Positions 24,880-33,017 of a DNA stretch of 64,000 nucleotides are shown piece after piece. The notes under the pieces were generated by a model. That model saw only the letters and a program-made list of their open reading frames with translations. It was not told the origin of the DNA and did no database searches. The stretch covers positions 1 through 64,000 of the forward strand of contig CAZWTK010000006.1 in the NCBI GenBank assembly GCA_964636655.1, written 5' to 3'. The position numbers were made by a program, and so were the translations under genes. Numbering within the stretch: position 1 is the first letter of the stretch; each line of letters begins with the position of its first letter. The DNA comes from Fen-549 sp964636655 (GTDB lineage Bacteria > Actinomycetota > Thermoleophilia > Gaiellales > Gaiellaceae).

Positions 24880-25695
24880 TCAGGCGTCGCGGTTCTGTGT
24901 GCGCCAGAGACCGAAGCTCAGCGCAACGCCGACCCAGAGCGCGAGCACGATCAACGAGGTCGATAACGACATCGAGATCACGTCGTGCGGGTCGGGCGGC
25001 GGAACCGGCGAAAGTCTTTCGACGGCCACGCTCAACAAGCCGTCGCGGGCTCTACCGAGCACGCTGATGTTGCGGATGATCGCCTGAACCGGAAGCAGAT
25101 AGGCGATCAGGATGCTGATCGTGGCCGCGCGCGAGCCCACCAACGAGCCGAGCCCGAGTGCCACCGCATAGACGACGCCGGCGCTGAGCAGCACCCAGAG
25201 ACCGGTCTTGACGAAGAGCGCCGTGCTCGGCGTCGCCAGCCCGCCGGCGAAGACGACCGAGGAAACGGCCGCTACCGCGTAGGCGACTGCTACGAACGGC
25301 AGAAGCAGTGCCAGTCCGCCAGGGACGCGAGCCAGGAAGAGGCGAACGCGCGAGCGGCCGGTGGAGACCAGGTCTCTGAAGACGCCCGAGCTAAGGTCCT
25401 GCGTGCCGGCCGCCGCGCCAACCAGGGCGGCGGCGATCATGCCGGCGAGCTGACCCATCAGGAACGTTGCGCGCTCGAAGTTGAGTGTCCCACCCGCGGG
25501 CCCGTACTTGCTCGAGTTGGAGACGTGGAAGAGCTCGATGGCCGTGTACATCACGACCATCGCGCCTACGGTCAAGAGCGCGGTCGGAATCCAGACGCCG
25601 CGGCTCTTGCGCAGCTTGAGCAGCTCAGCGCGCTCCAGCCGGAACGGCATCCGGAGCGATCGGGGTGCCTGAACGGCGCTGTCCGAAGTGGTCAT
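24880..25695 (-). CDS. ABC-2 type transporter permease (first copy)
   Basis: 271 residues, six membrane segments, N-terminus RLERAELLKLRKSRGVWIPT. It overlaps the stop of the ATPase gene by 4 nt (TCAT on the plus strand), so it is coupled to it. Paralogous to the permease at 24001-24816 by tandem duplication. Likely role: export or sensing of a peptide, lipid or antimicrobial compound. Confidence 0.9.
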   Translation of the reverse strand: MTTSDSAVQAPRSLRMPFRLERAELLKLRKSRGVWIPTALLTVGAMVVMYTAIELFHVSNSSKYGPAGGTLNFERATFLMGQLAGMIAAALVGAAAGTQDLSSGVFRDLVSTGRSRVRLFLARVPGGLALLLPFVAVAYAVAAVSSVVFAGGLATPSTALFVKTGLWVLLSAGVVYAVALGLGSLVGSRAATISILIAYLLPVQAIIRNISVLGRARDGLLSVAVERLSPVPPPDPHDVISMSLSTSLIVLALWVGVALSFGLWRTQNRDA

Positions 25696-26636
25696 GAGTC
25701 TCCTCCCAGGCGGCGCGTTATCTCGAGGAAGCGGTGCTCGAGCGAGACGTGCGAAGGCTCGAGGCGGTAGACGGCGACTCCGGCACCGACGAGCTGCCTG
25801 TTGAGCTCGGCCGCGACCTTCTCCAGCGAGGCGTCCGGGCGCAGCAACACGCGTAGGCCGCCGGCGATCTGCTCGACCTCGCGCAGCGAGCCGTTAGCGT
25901 CGATGGCACCGAGCGCCTTGCTCGGATCGTCGCAGGCGATCGTGATCGCGCCGTCGTCACCCGCCGAGAGCTCGCTCAGAGAGCCCTGGGCGACGATGCG
26001 GCCGCGATCGACGATCGCCACGTGGTCGCAGATCTTCTCGACCTCGTCCAGCAGGTGCGAGGAGAGGACGAGTGTCCGCCCTTCGGCGATCCAGGAACGG
26101 ACGAGGGCGCGAAACTCCTGAATGCCGCCCGGATCGAGCCCGTTCGTCGGCTCGTCCAAAATCAAGACCTCGGGATCGGAGAGCAGGCAGCGGGCAATCC
26201 CGAGTCGCTGGCGCATTCCCTGCGAGTAGGTCGATACGCGATCGTCCGCACGACCCAAGAGACCAACCCGCTCGAGCACCGCGTCGATATGCAGATGCGC
26301 CTCCGGCTCGCGCGCGGCGGCCGCGATCCAGAGGTTCTCGCGCCCACTCAGGTGCTTGTGAAAGCCGGGCTCTTCTACGATCGCCCCGACGCGCGCCAGT
26401 GCCCGCGAGCGCTCCTTCGGCATCGACCGCCCAAGCACACGCATCGTTCCGGCGCTGGGCCGGGTCAGGCCGAGCAGCATCCGGATCAACGTCGTCTTGC
26501 CGGCACCGTTCGGGCCCAGGTAACCGAAGGCTGATCCGCGCGGAACACGGAGATCGACGCCGTCCACGGCCACCTGCTCGCCGAAGCTCTTCTTCAGACC
26601 CTCGGTCTCGATGACGTACTCGCTTTGCGCTGCCAT
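25692..26636 (-). CDS. ABC transporter ATP-binding protein (BcrA-like)
   Basis: 314 residues. Walker A GPNGAGKTT (residues 41-49), signature YSQGMRQRLGIARCL, Walker B VLILDEPTNGLDPGG and the H-loop SSHLLDEVEK. The C-terminal ~90 residues after the core form the extra domain usual in bacitracin/antimicrobial peptide exporters. AAGGAGGATC precedes the ATG at 26636, a strong ribosome binding site. It is the first gene of the operon ATPase, permease, permease, kinase, response regulator. The layout matches self-regulated peptide detoxification or export modules. Confidence 0.93.
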   Translation of the reverse strand: MAAQSEYVIETEGLKKSFGEQVAVDGVDLRVPRGSAFGYLGPNGAGKTTLIRMLLGLTRPSAGTMRVLGRSMPKERSRALARVGAIVEEPGFHKHLSGRENLWIAAAAREPEAHLHIDAVLERVGLLGRADDRVSTYSQGMRQRLGIARCLLSDPEVLILDEPTNGLDPGGIQEFRALVRSWIAEGRTLVLSSHLLDEVEKICDHVAIVDRGRIVAQGSLSELSAGDDGAITIACDDPSKALGAIDANGSLREVEQIAGGLRVLLRPDASLEKVAAELNRQLVGAGVAVYRLEPSHVSLEHRFLEITRRLGGDS

Positions 26637-26758
26637 GATCCTCCTTGCTCGCTCGAGGCTCAACCTACCCGGGGTAGCGCTTCTGAACCTCGGGCGCAGG
26701 ATCGAGATTCGCCTCCTCCTCGAGAAGGATCTTCCCTCGCTTGCTCGGCCGGCGACCC

Positions 26759-26969
26759 CCTTTCGGCCGGGCGCGACCGGCCTACGGGGGCCGCCTGACG
26801 TCGCTGACTGCACNNNNNNNNNNNNNNNNNNNNNNNNNNNNNNNNNNNNNNNNNNNNNNNNNNNNNNNNNNNNNNNNNNNNNNNNNNNNNNNNNNNNNNN
26901 NNNNNNNNNNNNNGAAAACACTGCCCCCTCCGGCGTCGCACAGCCAGCGGCGCCCCGAGCAAGCGAGAG
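26759..26969 (+). repeat. Dispersed repeat, copy interrupted by an assembly gap
   Basis: 26759-26813 is identical to 27003-27057 and 26914-26968 is identical to 27078-27132, the two halves lying either side of the 100 N. If the copies are equal in length the missing sequence is 20 bp (27058-27077), not 100. The bases from 26637 to 26758 hold only the leader of the ABC operon. Confidence 0.85.
26814..26913. other. Assembly gap (100 N)
   Basis: The gap lies inside a repeat whose second copy starts about 190 bp further on, so it was probably caused by the repeat. Offsets of 244 bp on the left and 164 bp on the right predict a true size of about 20 bp. Confidence 0.9.
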
Positions 26970-27002
26970 CGCAACTCTCCATAACCGGTTTTCGCGGTAT
27001 CT

Positions 27003-27150
27003 CCTTTCGGCCGGGCGCGACCGGCCTACGGGGGCCGCCTGACGTCGCTGACTGCACGCCGCTCTCCGAGGCCGTGTGAAAACACTGCCCCCTCCGGCGT
27101 CGCACAGCCAGCGGCGCCCCGAGCAAGCGAGACGGCGACTCTCTTCAAAC
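27003..27150 (+). repeat. Dispersed repeat, complete copy
   Basis: It begins CCTTTCGGCCGGGCGCGACC, continues CCGCCTGACGTCGCTG, CTCTCCGAGGCCGTGTG, AAACACTG, TCGCACAGCCAGCGGCGCCC and CGAGCAAGCGAGA, and ends with a TTCAAACAGGGTTCG segment. A diverged copy is found inverted at 46778-46919 and a degenerate core at 10490-10570. From 27151 to 27397 nothing coding is visible. Confidence 0.85.
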
Positions 27151-27397
27151 AGGGTTCGCGGCTGGTCTCCGCTTGGGCGCGACGACCTCGTCGGCGTACT
27201 TTCGCCCGATCCCGTGCTACGGCTACTAAAGGCTCGTCATTCGCCGCTGAGCAGCGAAATCGAGAGCGGAGGAAGCCATGTGAGCCATCGCGCGCGCGTT
27301 TAGGCGAGCGGTGGTACTGGAACTAGTCCGACGAACGCGTTAGTTTCTGCACCAACACATAGCGGCCGCTGGGTCGCAAGGGACTGAAAGGAAACGA

Positions 27398-27844
27398 ATG
27401 AGTCTCGACAAAGTCTCGATGGGGCGGCGGGTAGTTCTTGGGTCCGCCATCGTTCTGCTTATCTGGTCGTTCTTCCCCTGGAACGGCACCGGGGGCTGCG
27501 CCAAGACCGCCTTCGGCAACTTCTGTGCGAGCGTGTCGTGGAACGCGTGGCACGGTTGGGGAACAGCGATGGGGATCGTCCTCATCCTTATGCTTCTCTG
27601 GGAAGCACTTCTCCTGCTCCAGATCGTCTCGCCTGACACGCTCAAGCTCCCCGAGCTTCCTGTCAAGCCAATGGTGATCTCGCTTGCGCTCGGCGCACTC
27701 ACGGTTCTCTTCGGAGTAATCCGCTTCTTCGAGTATGGCGAGAAGAAGTGGGAGATCTGGATCGCGTTGCTGATCCTCATCGCTCTTGCCGCCGGAGTCT
27801 TCCTCCGCTTCCAGGAGGAAGGCGGCGCGGTTGAAGCCAAGTAG
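27398..27844 (+). CDS. Four-helix membrane protein of unknown function
   Basis: 148 residues with four predicted membrane segments (VVLGSAIVLLIWSFFPW, GIVLILMLLWEALLLL, MVISLALGALTVLFGVI, IWIALLILIALAAGVFL). The first loop has two cysteines (GGCAKTAFGNFCAS), possibly a disulfide on the outer face, and a conserved-looking WNAWHGWG. It resembles small actinobacterial membrane proteins of unknown role. AAAGGAA precedes the ATG. It is followed by a strong intrinsic terminator and is apparently monocistronic. Confidence 0.75.
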   Translation: MSLDKVSMGRRVVLGSAIVLLIWSFFPWNGTGGCAKTAFGNFCASVSWNAWHGWGTAMGIVLILMLLWEALLLLQIVSPDTLKLPELPVKPMVISLALGALTVLFGVIRFFEYGEKKWEIWIALLILIALAAGVFLRFQEEGGAVEAK

Positions 27845-27868
27845 TTTCTCTCCACGAGCGATTCATTG

Positions 27869-27900
27869 GAGCGGGCCCACGGGCCCGCTCCTCTTTTTTA
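27869..27900 (+). terminator. Intrinsic terminator
   Basis: GAGCGGGCC and GGCCCGCTC (27869-27877 and 27882-27890) form a perfect 9-bp stem with a CACG loop, followed by CTCTTTTTT. It is the clearest Rho-independent terminator in the window. Confidence 0.9.
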
Positions 27901-28013
27901 CGTCGCGGGAGCTCAGAGCGGCGCGCAATCAACCGCCACAGACTCCGGCTGCGCTGGAGTATGCAAAAGCCGCGCCCTCGGTGGGAGGGCTACTGCGCGC
28001 CCGAGGCTAGGGC

Positions 28014-28316
28014 TCAGTCGCCCCAGTCGAAATCGCGCGAGTGGGCCCAGACGCTCTCGGTGAGCTCTGGAATCCCCTCGACAGTCTCCTCGCCCGGCCA
28101 GGCGAGCTCGACCGTTTCCACCGGCGCAGGCACACCGTCCATCGTCTCTTCGAGTCGTGCCTGCTCCTCTGTCTTGAACAACGGGTGATTCTCGAACGGG
28201 TCCTCGGACGCGTAGCGCTCGAGAGGCATCGAGTGATCCAGAGTCGAGTTCCTTTTCTTGAGCTCCAGATGCTCCTCGATTGCCTTGGCGAGAAGAGAGG
28301 GTGTCTCAACCGTCAT
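28014..28316 (-). CDS. Small acidic protein of unknown function
   Basis: 100 residues, acidic, without membrane segments. It starts MTVETPSLLAKAIEEHLELK and contains SMPLERYASEDPFENHPLFK. I do not recognise the family. AGGAGG lies 8-9 nt before the ATG at 28316, supporting a real gene. It lies about 180 bp after the GGDEF gene in the same direction and may belong to its transcript. Confidence 0.6.
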   Translation of the reverse strand: MTVETPSLLAKAIEEHLELKKRNSTLDHSMPLERYASEDPFENHPLFKTEEQARLEETMDGVPAPVETVELAWPGEETVEGIPELTESVWAHSRDFDWGD

Positions 28317-28496
28317 AGGATCGGTCCTCCTGCTCGGGGTCAAGGCGTAGTACGGCGGTCGATTGTACCGATTCTTCGACCACCGAGGGTAAGGAGTGTG
28401 TCGGACACAGATAGGTCGAGCTTGAGCAGAAACGATTGCCTGGTGGCAACTTTTGCAGGCACTTTTCGAGCACGACAGGCTGGAGACGATCGGTCG

Positions 28497-30245
28497 TCAA
28501 TCGGTGCGCTCGACGCGGTTGCGACCACCGCGCTTGGCGCGGTAGAGCGCTTCGTCGGCGGCCGCGAGCAGGCGCTCACGACTGCCGGTGCGCTCGTAGC
28601 CGGCGACGCCGAAACTGGCCGTTACGGAGATTGCCATGCCGCCCTCGATCGGGATGCGACGCTCGGCGAGCGTCTGTCTGATCCTTTCGCAGAGCCGAAC
28701 ACCGCCCGCCGTGTCGGTGCCGGGCAGGATCAGCGCGAACTCCTCGCCGCCCCAGCGACCGGCGGTGTCGATCTCGCGCAACGAGTGAACCAGAACGAGG
28801 GCAAGCTCCTTCAGAACCGAATCGCCGGCGGCGTGACCGTAGCGGTCGTTCACCTCCTTGAAGTGATCGATGTCGAGAATCGCAAGGGTTAGGGCGCCGC
28901 CCAGGCGCGAGGCACGGACGATCTCTTCGTCCAGGGCCGACTCACTGCGACGACGATTGGCGAGCCCGGTCAAACCATCGACCAGCGCCTGCCGCTCGAC
29001 GATACGGTGCAGACGGGCGTTGTCGAGCGCTACGGCCGCGTGCCCGCAGAGCAGGGCCACCATCTCCAGCTCCTCCTCGCCGAAGTGATCGCCGCTCAAG
29101 ACCAGCGTGCCGAGATGCTCGCGCCCCGCCCGCAACGACCACTCGCTCTGCTCCTTACCCTTTTCAGGCTCGCCCGCGACGAAGCGCTCGCCGTGCGGAC
29201 CGGTGATGATCCCGCCGCTGGCACACGTTGCCTCAACCGCCGATTCCACCACGACGCGCAGAAGCTGAACGGCGTCGTGCGAGACTCCAAGCCCTTCGCT
29301 GAAGCGCAACGTCGCCTCCCGGAGTCGTCCTCGCTCCTGCTCCAACTCCTGCAATCGCGCCTGTAGTTGCTCGGCCATGTCGTTGAACGCAGCCGCGAGG
29401 CTAGCGAACTCGTCATGCCCACGCACCGGTACGCGCTCGTGCAGGTGCCCGTGCGCTATCGCACGCGCCACTCGGGCCAGCTCGCCCACGCTGCGCACTA
29501 TCACCTTGCCCTCGAAGAAGGCGATCGTGCCCATGAGGACGAGGAACCCGAGCAGAACGAGGAGAACCCGCAACTCGAGGCGAAAAACCGCTTTGGTAAC
29601 GCGCGCCTGCTGTGTGACGATCGCGAATCCAACCGATCCGCGCGCGCTGACAGGATGCGAGACCAGCACCCGGTAGTCCTTGCCGTCGAGCCGGACCTGG
29701 CCGATCTGATCCTCGTTCAGAGTCGCTCGCGCTCCCGCGCCCGAGCTCGGCTCGAACACGCGATTGTCCTGTGCGAGCATCAGTGTCTCGTCGGAGGAGA
29801 CTCCCGCCAGAGTCTCGAAGCGTCGAAGGTTGGCCGGATTGAGCGGAACCGAGGCGATCAGCTCGCCGGTTGGTTTCTCGGCTCCGACGAACTGAACCCG
29901 ACGCTCGCCCGCGTACGGATATGTCTTGCCAATACGCAGACTGCCGCTCTGGACGCGCAGTCCGGGCAGATCGGCGACGTAGGCAGCCAGCAGGGAGCGA
30001 TCGCGGCGCACGACGGCCCGTTGAAAGGCAGACGAACGCGCTAAGCGCTCAGCACTTTTCTGCGCGCTGACCAACTCGTTCTCGAAGGTCGCGAGCGTCG
30101 CTCTCAGACCGGATTGAAGCCCTTCGTCGACCCGATTCTGCTCGCTTCGCTCGATAACGGCCGTGAATCCGAGAAAGCCGGCGACGAGCGGCACCACGGC
30201 GAGAAACACGAAATAGACGACAAGGCGGCGCGCAAGGCTGGTCAC
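28497..30245 (-). CDS. Membrane diguanylate cyclase (sensor-HAMP-GAF-GGDEF)
   Basis: 582 residues. A membrane helix (residues 8-28), an extracytoplasmic Cache-like sensor (~30-210), a second helix (VLLVLLGFLVLMGTIAFFEG), a HAMP segment (ARAIAHGHLHERVPVRGHDE), a coiled coil, a GAF-like domain and a C-terminal GGDEF domain with active site GRWGGEEFALILPG. GGEEF is catalytically competent, so it should make cyclic di-GMP. No EAL domain is present and no obvious RxxD inhibitory site precedes the GG(D/E)EF. The ATG at 30245 starts just before TM1. Confidence 0.93.
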   Translation of the reverse strand: MTSLARRLVVYFVFLAVVPLVAGFLGFTAVIERSEQNRVDEGLQSGLRATLATFENELVSAQKSAERLARSSAFQRAVVRRDRSLLAAYVADLPGLRVQSGSLRIGKTYPYAGERRVQFVGAEKPTGELIASVPLNPANLRRFETLAGVSSDETLMLAQDNRVFEPSSGAGARATLNEDQIGQVRLDGKDYRVLVSHPVSARGSVGFAIVTQQARVTKAVFRLELRVLLVLLGFLVLMGTIAFFEGKVIVRSVGELARVARAIAHGHLHERVPVRGHDEFASLAAAFNDMAEQLQARLQELEQERGRLREATLRFSEGLGVSHDAVQLLRVVVESAVEATCASGGIITGPHGERFVAGEPEKGKEQSEWSLRAGREHLGTLVLSGDHFGEEELEMVALLCGHAAVALDNARLHRIVERQALVDGLTGLANRRRSESALDEEIVRASRLGGALTLAILDIDHFKEVNDRYGHAAGDSVLKELALVLVHSLREIDTAGRWGGEEFALILPGTDTAGGVRLCERIRQTLAERRIPIEGGMAISVTASFGVAGYERTGSRERLLAAADEALYRAKRGGRNRVERTD

Positions 30246-30308
30246 GACCGGTGACCTCCCTCGACCGAGGTATAGTCCTGAAAACGTTTGCGAACAAGAA
30301 TAGGGTTC

Positions 30309-31118
30309 ATGAGGCCCGTTTGGGGGAGCCGGTCACTGTTCTTCGCGCGTGCGGTTTTTGGAACGCTCGCTGCGCTTGTTCTCACTATCTGGGCCGTGGC
30401 TGCGCCACGCGTTCTCTCCCCAGGCTCGGAGCCGCCGCCCACCGCGCCTAAAACGTCGGCTTCGAAGCCGCTCGAGGTACCAATCCGGTCGTTTCCAAAT
30501 GCGCAGCCGTCCATCTCGAATGAATCCAGTTTGTCGAAGCATGCCTCAGGCTCATATTCATCGGGCGCCGCGGGCGTTCAGACGAGGGTAATCGGTCAGT
30601 CGACGAGCGTCAGCGCGGCCAACTCGATCAGCAACGCGAAGGCGAACAGCACTCCGAAGCGTCCGCCAAGCGTATCGAGTGGCGGCTCGAAGACCCCGAC
30701 GAATACGACCCCCACTGCCACGCCCCCAACTCCGACGGAAACAACTCCCGCCACTACACCTGTCACACCTCCGGCCACCAGGCCCGTCACTCCACCCACG
30801 ACGCCGACCGAATCAACACCGACTCACCCACCGAGGCACGCTCCGCCCGCTCAGACGCCTACGGTCCCGCACAACCCTCGCTCTCACCACCGGAAGGACA
30901 AAAACCGCGGGCACGACAAGAACCCCGCGCAGAAGAGCCCCACGCAGAGCCCATCGCGCGGAACCGACCGAGGGAAAAGACCGGATAGGCGCGACGCTGG
31001 CGGCTCACCCTGTGATCGATCCCCTCAAGACAGCCACCAGGGCCCCGGCTATCCCTCCGGAGACGGACAAGGCGCCGAGCACCATCGAGATCAGCGCTCG
31101 CCCAAAGGCCATCGCTAG
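30309..31118 (+). CDS. Thr/Pro-rich anchored surface protein
   Basis: 269 residues: one N-terminal membrane anchor (LFFARAVFGTLAALVLTIW), then entirely low-complexity Ser/Thr/Pro sequence (TPTNTTPTATPPTPTETTP) and a basic His/Lys/Arg tail. It is probably a cell-wall-spanning or mucin-like protein with no enzymatic domain. The ATG at 30309 is chosen over the upstream TTG. The last ~35 codons overlap an antisense small ORF with a better ribosome binding site. Confidence 0.6.
   Translation: MRPVWGSRSLFFARAVFGTLAALVLTIWAVAAPRVLSPGSEPPPTAPKTSASKPLEVPIRSFPNAQPSISNESSLSKHASGSYSSGAAGVQTRVIGQSTSVSAANSISNAKANSTPKRPPSVSSGGSKTPTNTTPTATPPTPTETTPATTPVTPPATRPVTPPTTPTESTPTHPPRHAPPAQTPTVPHNPRSHHRKDKNRGHDKNPAQKSPTQSPSRGTDRGKRPDRRDAGGSPCDRSPQDSHQGPGYPSGDGQGAEHHRDQRSPKGHR
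31005..31112 (-). CDS. Predicted 35-residue single-helix membrane peptide
   Basis: ATG at 31112 with GGAGG at 31126-31122 (9 nt spacing). The product, MAFGRALISMVLGALSVSG plus a further hydrophobic segment and a short GSITG tail, is a typical small transmembrane protein. It is antisense to the end of the Thr/Pro-rich ORF, so either could be spurious. Confidence 0.4.
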   Translation of the reverse strand: MAFGRALISMVLGALSVSGGIAGALVAVLRGSITG

Positions 31119-31250
31119 TAACCTCCGGCGAGAGAGACGACTTTCCTCGTCGGCGTGCCGGTGATACCACTAGGCGGCACCACTCGTTTCGCGGTAACAA
31201 AACGGGTAGAAAGGAAGAAACTGATCGAGAAGCGATCGACTGGAGACTCC

Positions 31251-31445
31251 ATGGTTCTCTTCCGTTCCCTCATTCGTTTGCTTGTTCGCGTCAAGGGACG
31301 AACCTGGGTTGCGCTCACGGCGTTCCGTGTCTATCAACGTCTGCCGCGTTTCGCCCAGCGCCGCGTCCGCAAACGGGCGATTCACGCCGCGTTGCCCCGT
31401 CTGGCAAGCAAGCTGTCAGACAAGACACGTACCGGCCCACGCTGA
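31251..31445 (+). CDS. Small basic protein of unknown function
   Basis: 64 residues, rich in Arg/Lys with amphipathic helices (LFRSLIRLLVRVKGRTWVAL; RLPRFAQRRVRKRAIHAALP). ATG at 31251 with GGAGA about 4-5 nt upstream. It is not similar to a family I recognise. It may be a nucleic-acid- or membrane-surface-binding peptide. Confidence 0.45.
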   Translation: MVLFRSLIRLLVRVKGRTWVALTAFRVYQRLPRFAQRRVRKRAIHAALPRLASKLSDKTRTGPR

Positions 31446-31475
31446 CCGGCACGCATTAACTGGACGCTCGGGTCG

Positions 31476-32279
31476 TCAGCTCGCGGGCCCGATCGTCGGG
31501 CCTTGCTCGCGCGCACGAAGGTCGTAGTAGAGAACCACCAGGAAGGCCGCGTAGAGCGGCGCGACGAATAGTTCCCCCAAGACAAAGCCGGCAAGCGTGA
31601 CTATCAGGATGACGTTTCCGCCGCCGAGCGAGAAAACCGAGACGATAATCGCGACGAGGATACCGGCGAAGAGGGCAAGCACCCCGCCCAGTACTACCGT
31701 CCCCAGCGCGCGCAAGAAGCTCCCGCGAACCAACTCGACAGAGCGCGATAGAGAAGGCGCGACTCCCTTCTTCTCGACCAGCATCGTCGGCAGCGCAACC
31801 GAGTAGGTCCCCGACACCCAGAGCGAGACGAGGGCTAGGAACAACAAGAGCAGCGCGTAGTTGCCGAGAGTCGTCGCTCCGGGAAGCACGAGCAGGGCGA
31901 CGGCAGGTGCGGCTCCGAACACCAGAAGCGCCGTTACACATAGCACCGGGCCGAGCAGATGGAGCACGTGCACGATCGCCGCCCGCGCGTTCGGTTTGAG
32001 GTCGCTATGAGCCTCGGCGGCCACCTTCAGGCAGGCGGCTCCGGAAACCACGACCGCGAGCACGTAGATGGCTGCGAGCGGCACGAGTATCCCGATAGCG
32101 AGGTGCCTCGAGCCCGAGCTGTTGACCAGCCAGACGATTACGGCGCCCAAGAGCACGCCGATGGGCAGGGTCAAGGGCGCGGTGATTCGCAGAGAGACGA
32201 GGATCTGGCGAGCGGCGAGCCTGGCTCCGGTTTCGAGGATGTCGCTTACGGCGAGTTTGCGCTGTTCGGGCTTGTTCAT
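31476..32279 (-). CDS. Polytopic membrane protein (GPDPase-membrane/DUF7847-like)
   Basis: 267 residues with six predicted helices and alternating polar loops. The pattern of a cytoplasmic start (AVSDILETGARLAARQILVSL), a SVELVRGSFLRALGT amphipathic helix and a final helix ending LYYDLRAREQGP is shared with the membrane domain found in glycerophosphoryl diester phosphodiesterases and related proteins of unknown function. No catalytic domain is attached. Start ATG at 32279. Confidence 0.7.
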   Translation of the reverse strand: MNKPEQRKLAVSDILETGARLAARQILVSLRITAPLTLPIGVLLGAVIVWLVNSSGSRHLAIGILVPLAAIYVLAVVVSGAACLKVAAEAHSDLKPNARAAIVHVLHLLGPVLCVTALLVFGAAPAVALLVLPGATTLGNYALLLLFLALVSLWVSGTYSVALPTMLVEKKGVAPSLSRSVELVRGSFLRALGTVVLGGVLALFAGILVAIIVSVFSLGGGNVILIVTLAGFVLGELFVAPLYAAFLVVLYYDLRAREQGPTIGPAS

Positions 32280-32348
32280 GCTCGCGGACGATACCCGCTG
32301 CGCGTCGGCAAGATGAGCGATCTGCCGGTCGCCGTAGGATAGGCACCC

Positions 32349-32969
32349 ATGAGCGATGACCTCGATATCGGACCCGACGGGCGCGGACGCTGCTCCTGGG
32401 CATCCGCTACTCCCGAGCTGTGTGAGTATCACGACGGCGAGTGGGGCCTCCCGGTAACCGGCGACGACGGCTTGTTCGAGCGCATCTGCCTGGAGGCCTT
32501 TCAATGCGGGCTCTCCTGGCTCACGGTCCTACGCAAGCGCGAGGCGTTTCGCCGCGGCTTCGCCGCCTTCGAGATCGAGCGCGTGGCGAGATTCGGCGAT
32601 ACCGACATCGCTCGCCTGCTCGCCGAGCCGGGAATCGTCCGCAATCGCGCCAAGATCGTCGCGTCGATCGAGAATGCGCGGCGCTCGCAAGAGGTGATCG
32701 CCGAGCTCGGCTCGTTGGCACAGCTGATCTGGCCCTATGCCCCACCGCCGGCAGCGGCTCCCCGCTCCTACACCGAGATAGCGACCGTTACACCGGAGTC
32801 TCGGGCGCTCGCGCAGGAACTCAAGCGCCGGGGTTTTAGATTCCTCGGCCCTACCACGGTATGCGCACTGATGCAAGCCTGCGGTCTGATCAACGCTCAT
32901 CTCGCCGGATGTCACGCGCGCGAGCCGGTCGATCTCGCTCGAGCGGGCGTTGCGAGCCGACTCGGGTAA
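32349..32969 (+). CDS. tag: DNA-3-methyladenine glycosylase I
   Basis: 206 residues. GRCSWA near the start, YHDGEWG, FERICLEAFQCGLSW with the catalytic-region Glu, and RFLGPTTVCALMQACGLINAH (two parts) match the Tag family, including Cys and His residues that bind the structural zinc. It excises 3-methyladenine from alkylated DNA. ATG at 32349; divergent from the membrane protein with about 70 bp between starts. Confidence 0.94.
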   Translation: MSDDLDIGPDGRGRCSWASATPELCEYHDGEWGLPVTGDDGLFERICLEAFQCGLSWLTVLRKREAFRRGFAAFEIERVARFGDTDIARLLAEPGIVRNRAKIVASIENARRSQEVIAELGSLAQLIWPYAPPPAAAPRSYTEIATVTPESRALAQELKRRGFRFLGPTTVCALMQACGLINAHLAGCHAREPVDLARAGVASRLG

Positions 32970-33017
32970 ACCGGTCTTCTTGTCAATCCGCAAGACCGGC
33001 GCTAGCGTTCAGCGGAG

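Noticed and set aside
26660..27126. Frames running through the N gap (several)
   Set aside because: They consist of repeat sequence plus unknown residues; the repeat copies do not keep a common frame.
31115..31318. Minus-strand frame across 31115-31318
   Set aside because: Overlaps the small basic protein gene with a better start signal, and shows no recognisable features.
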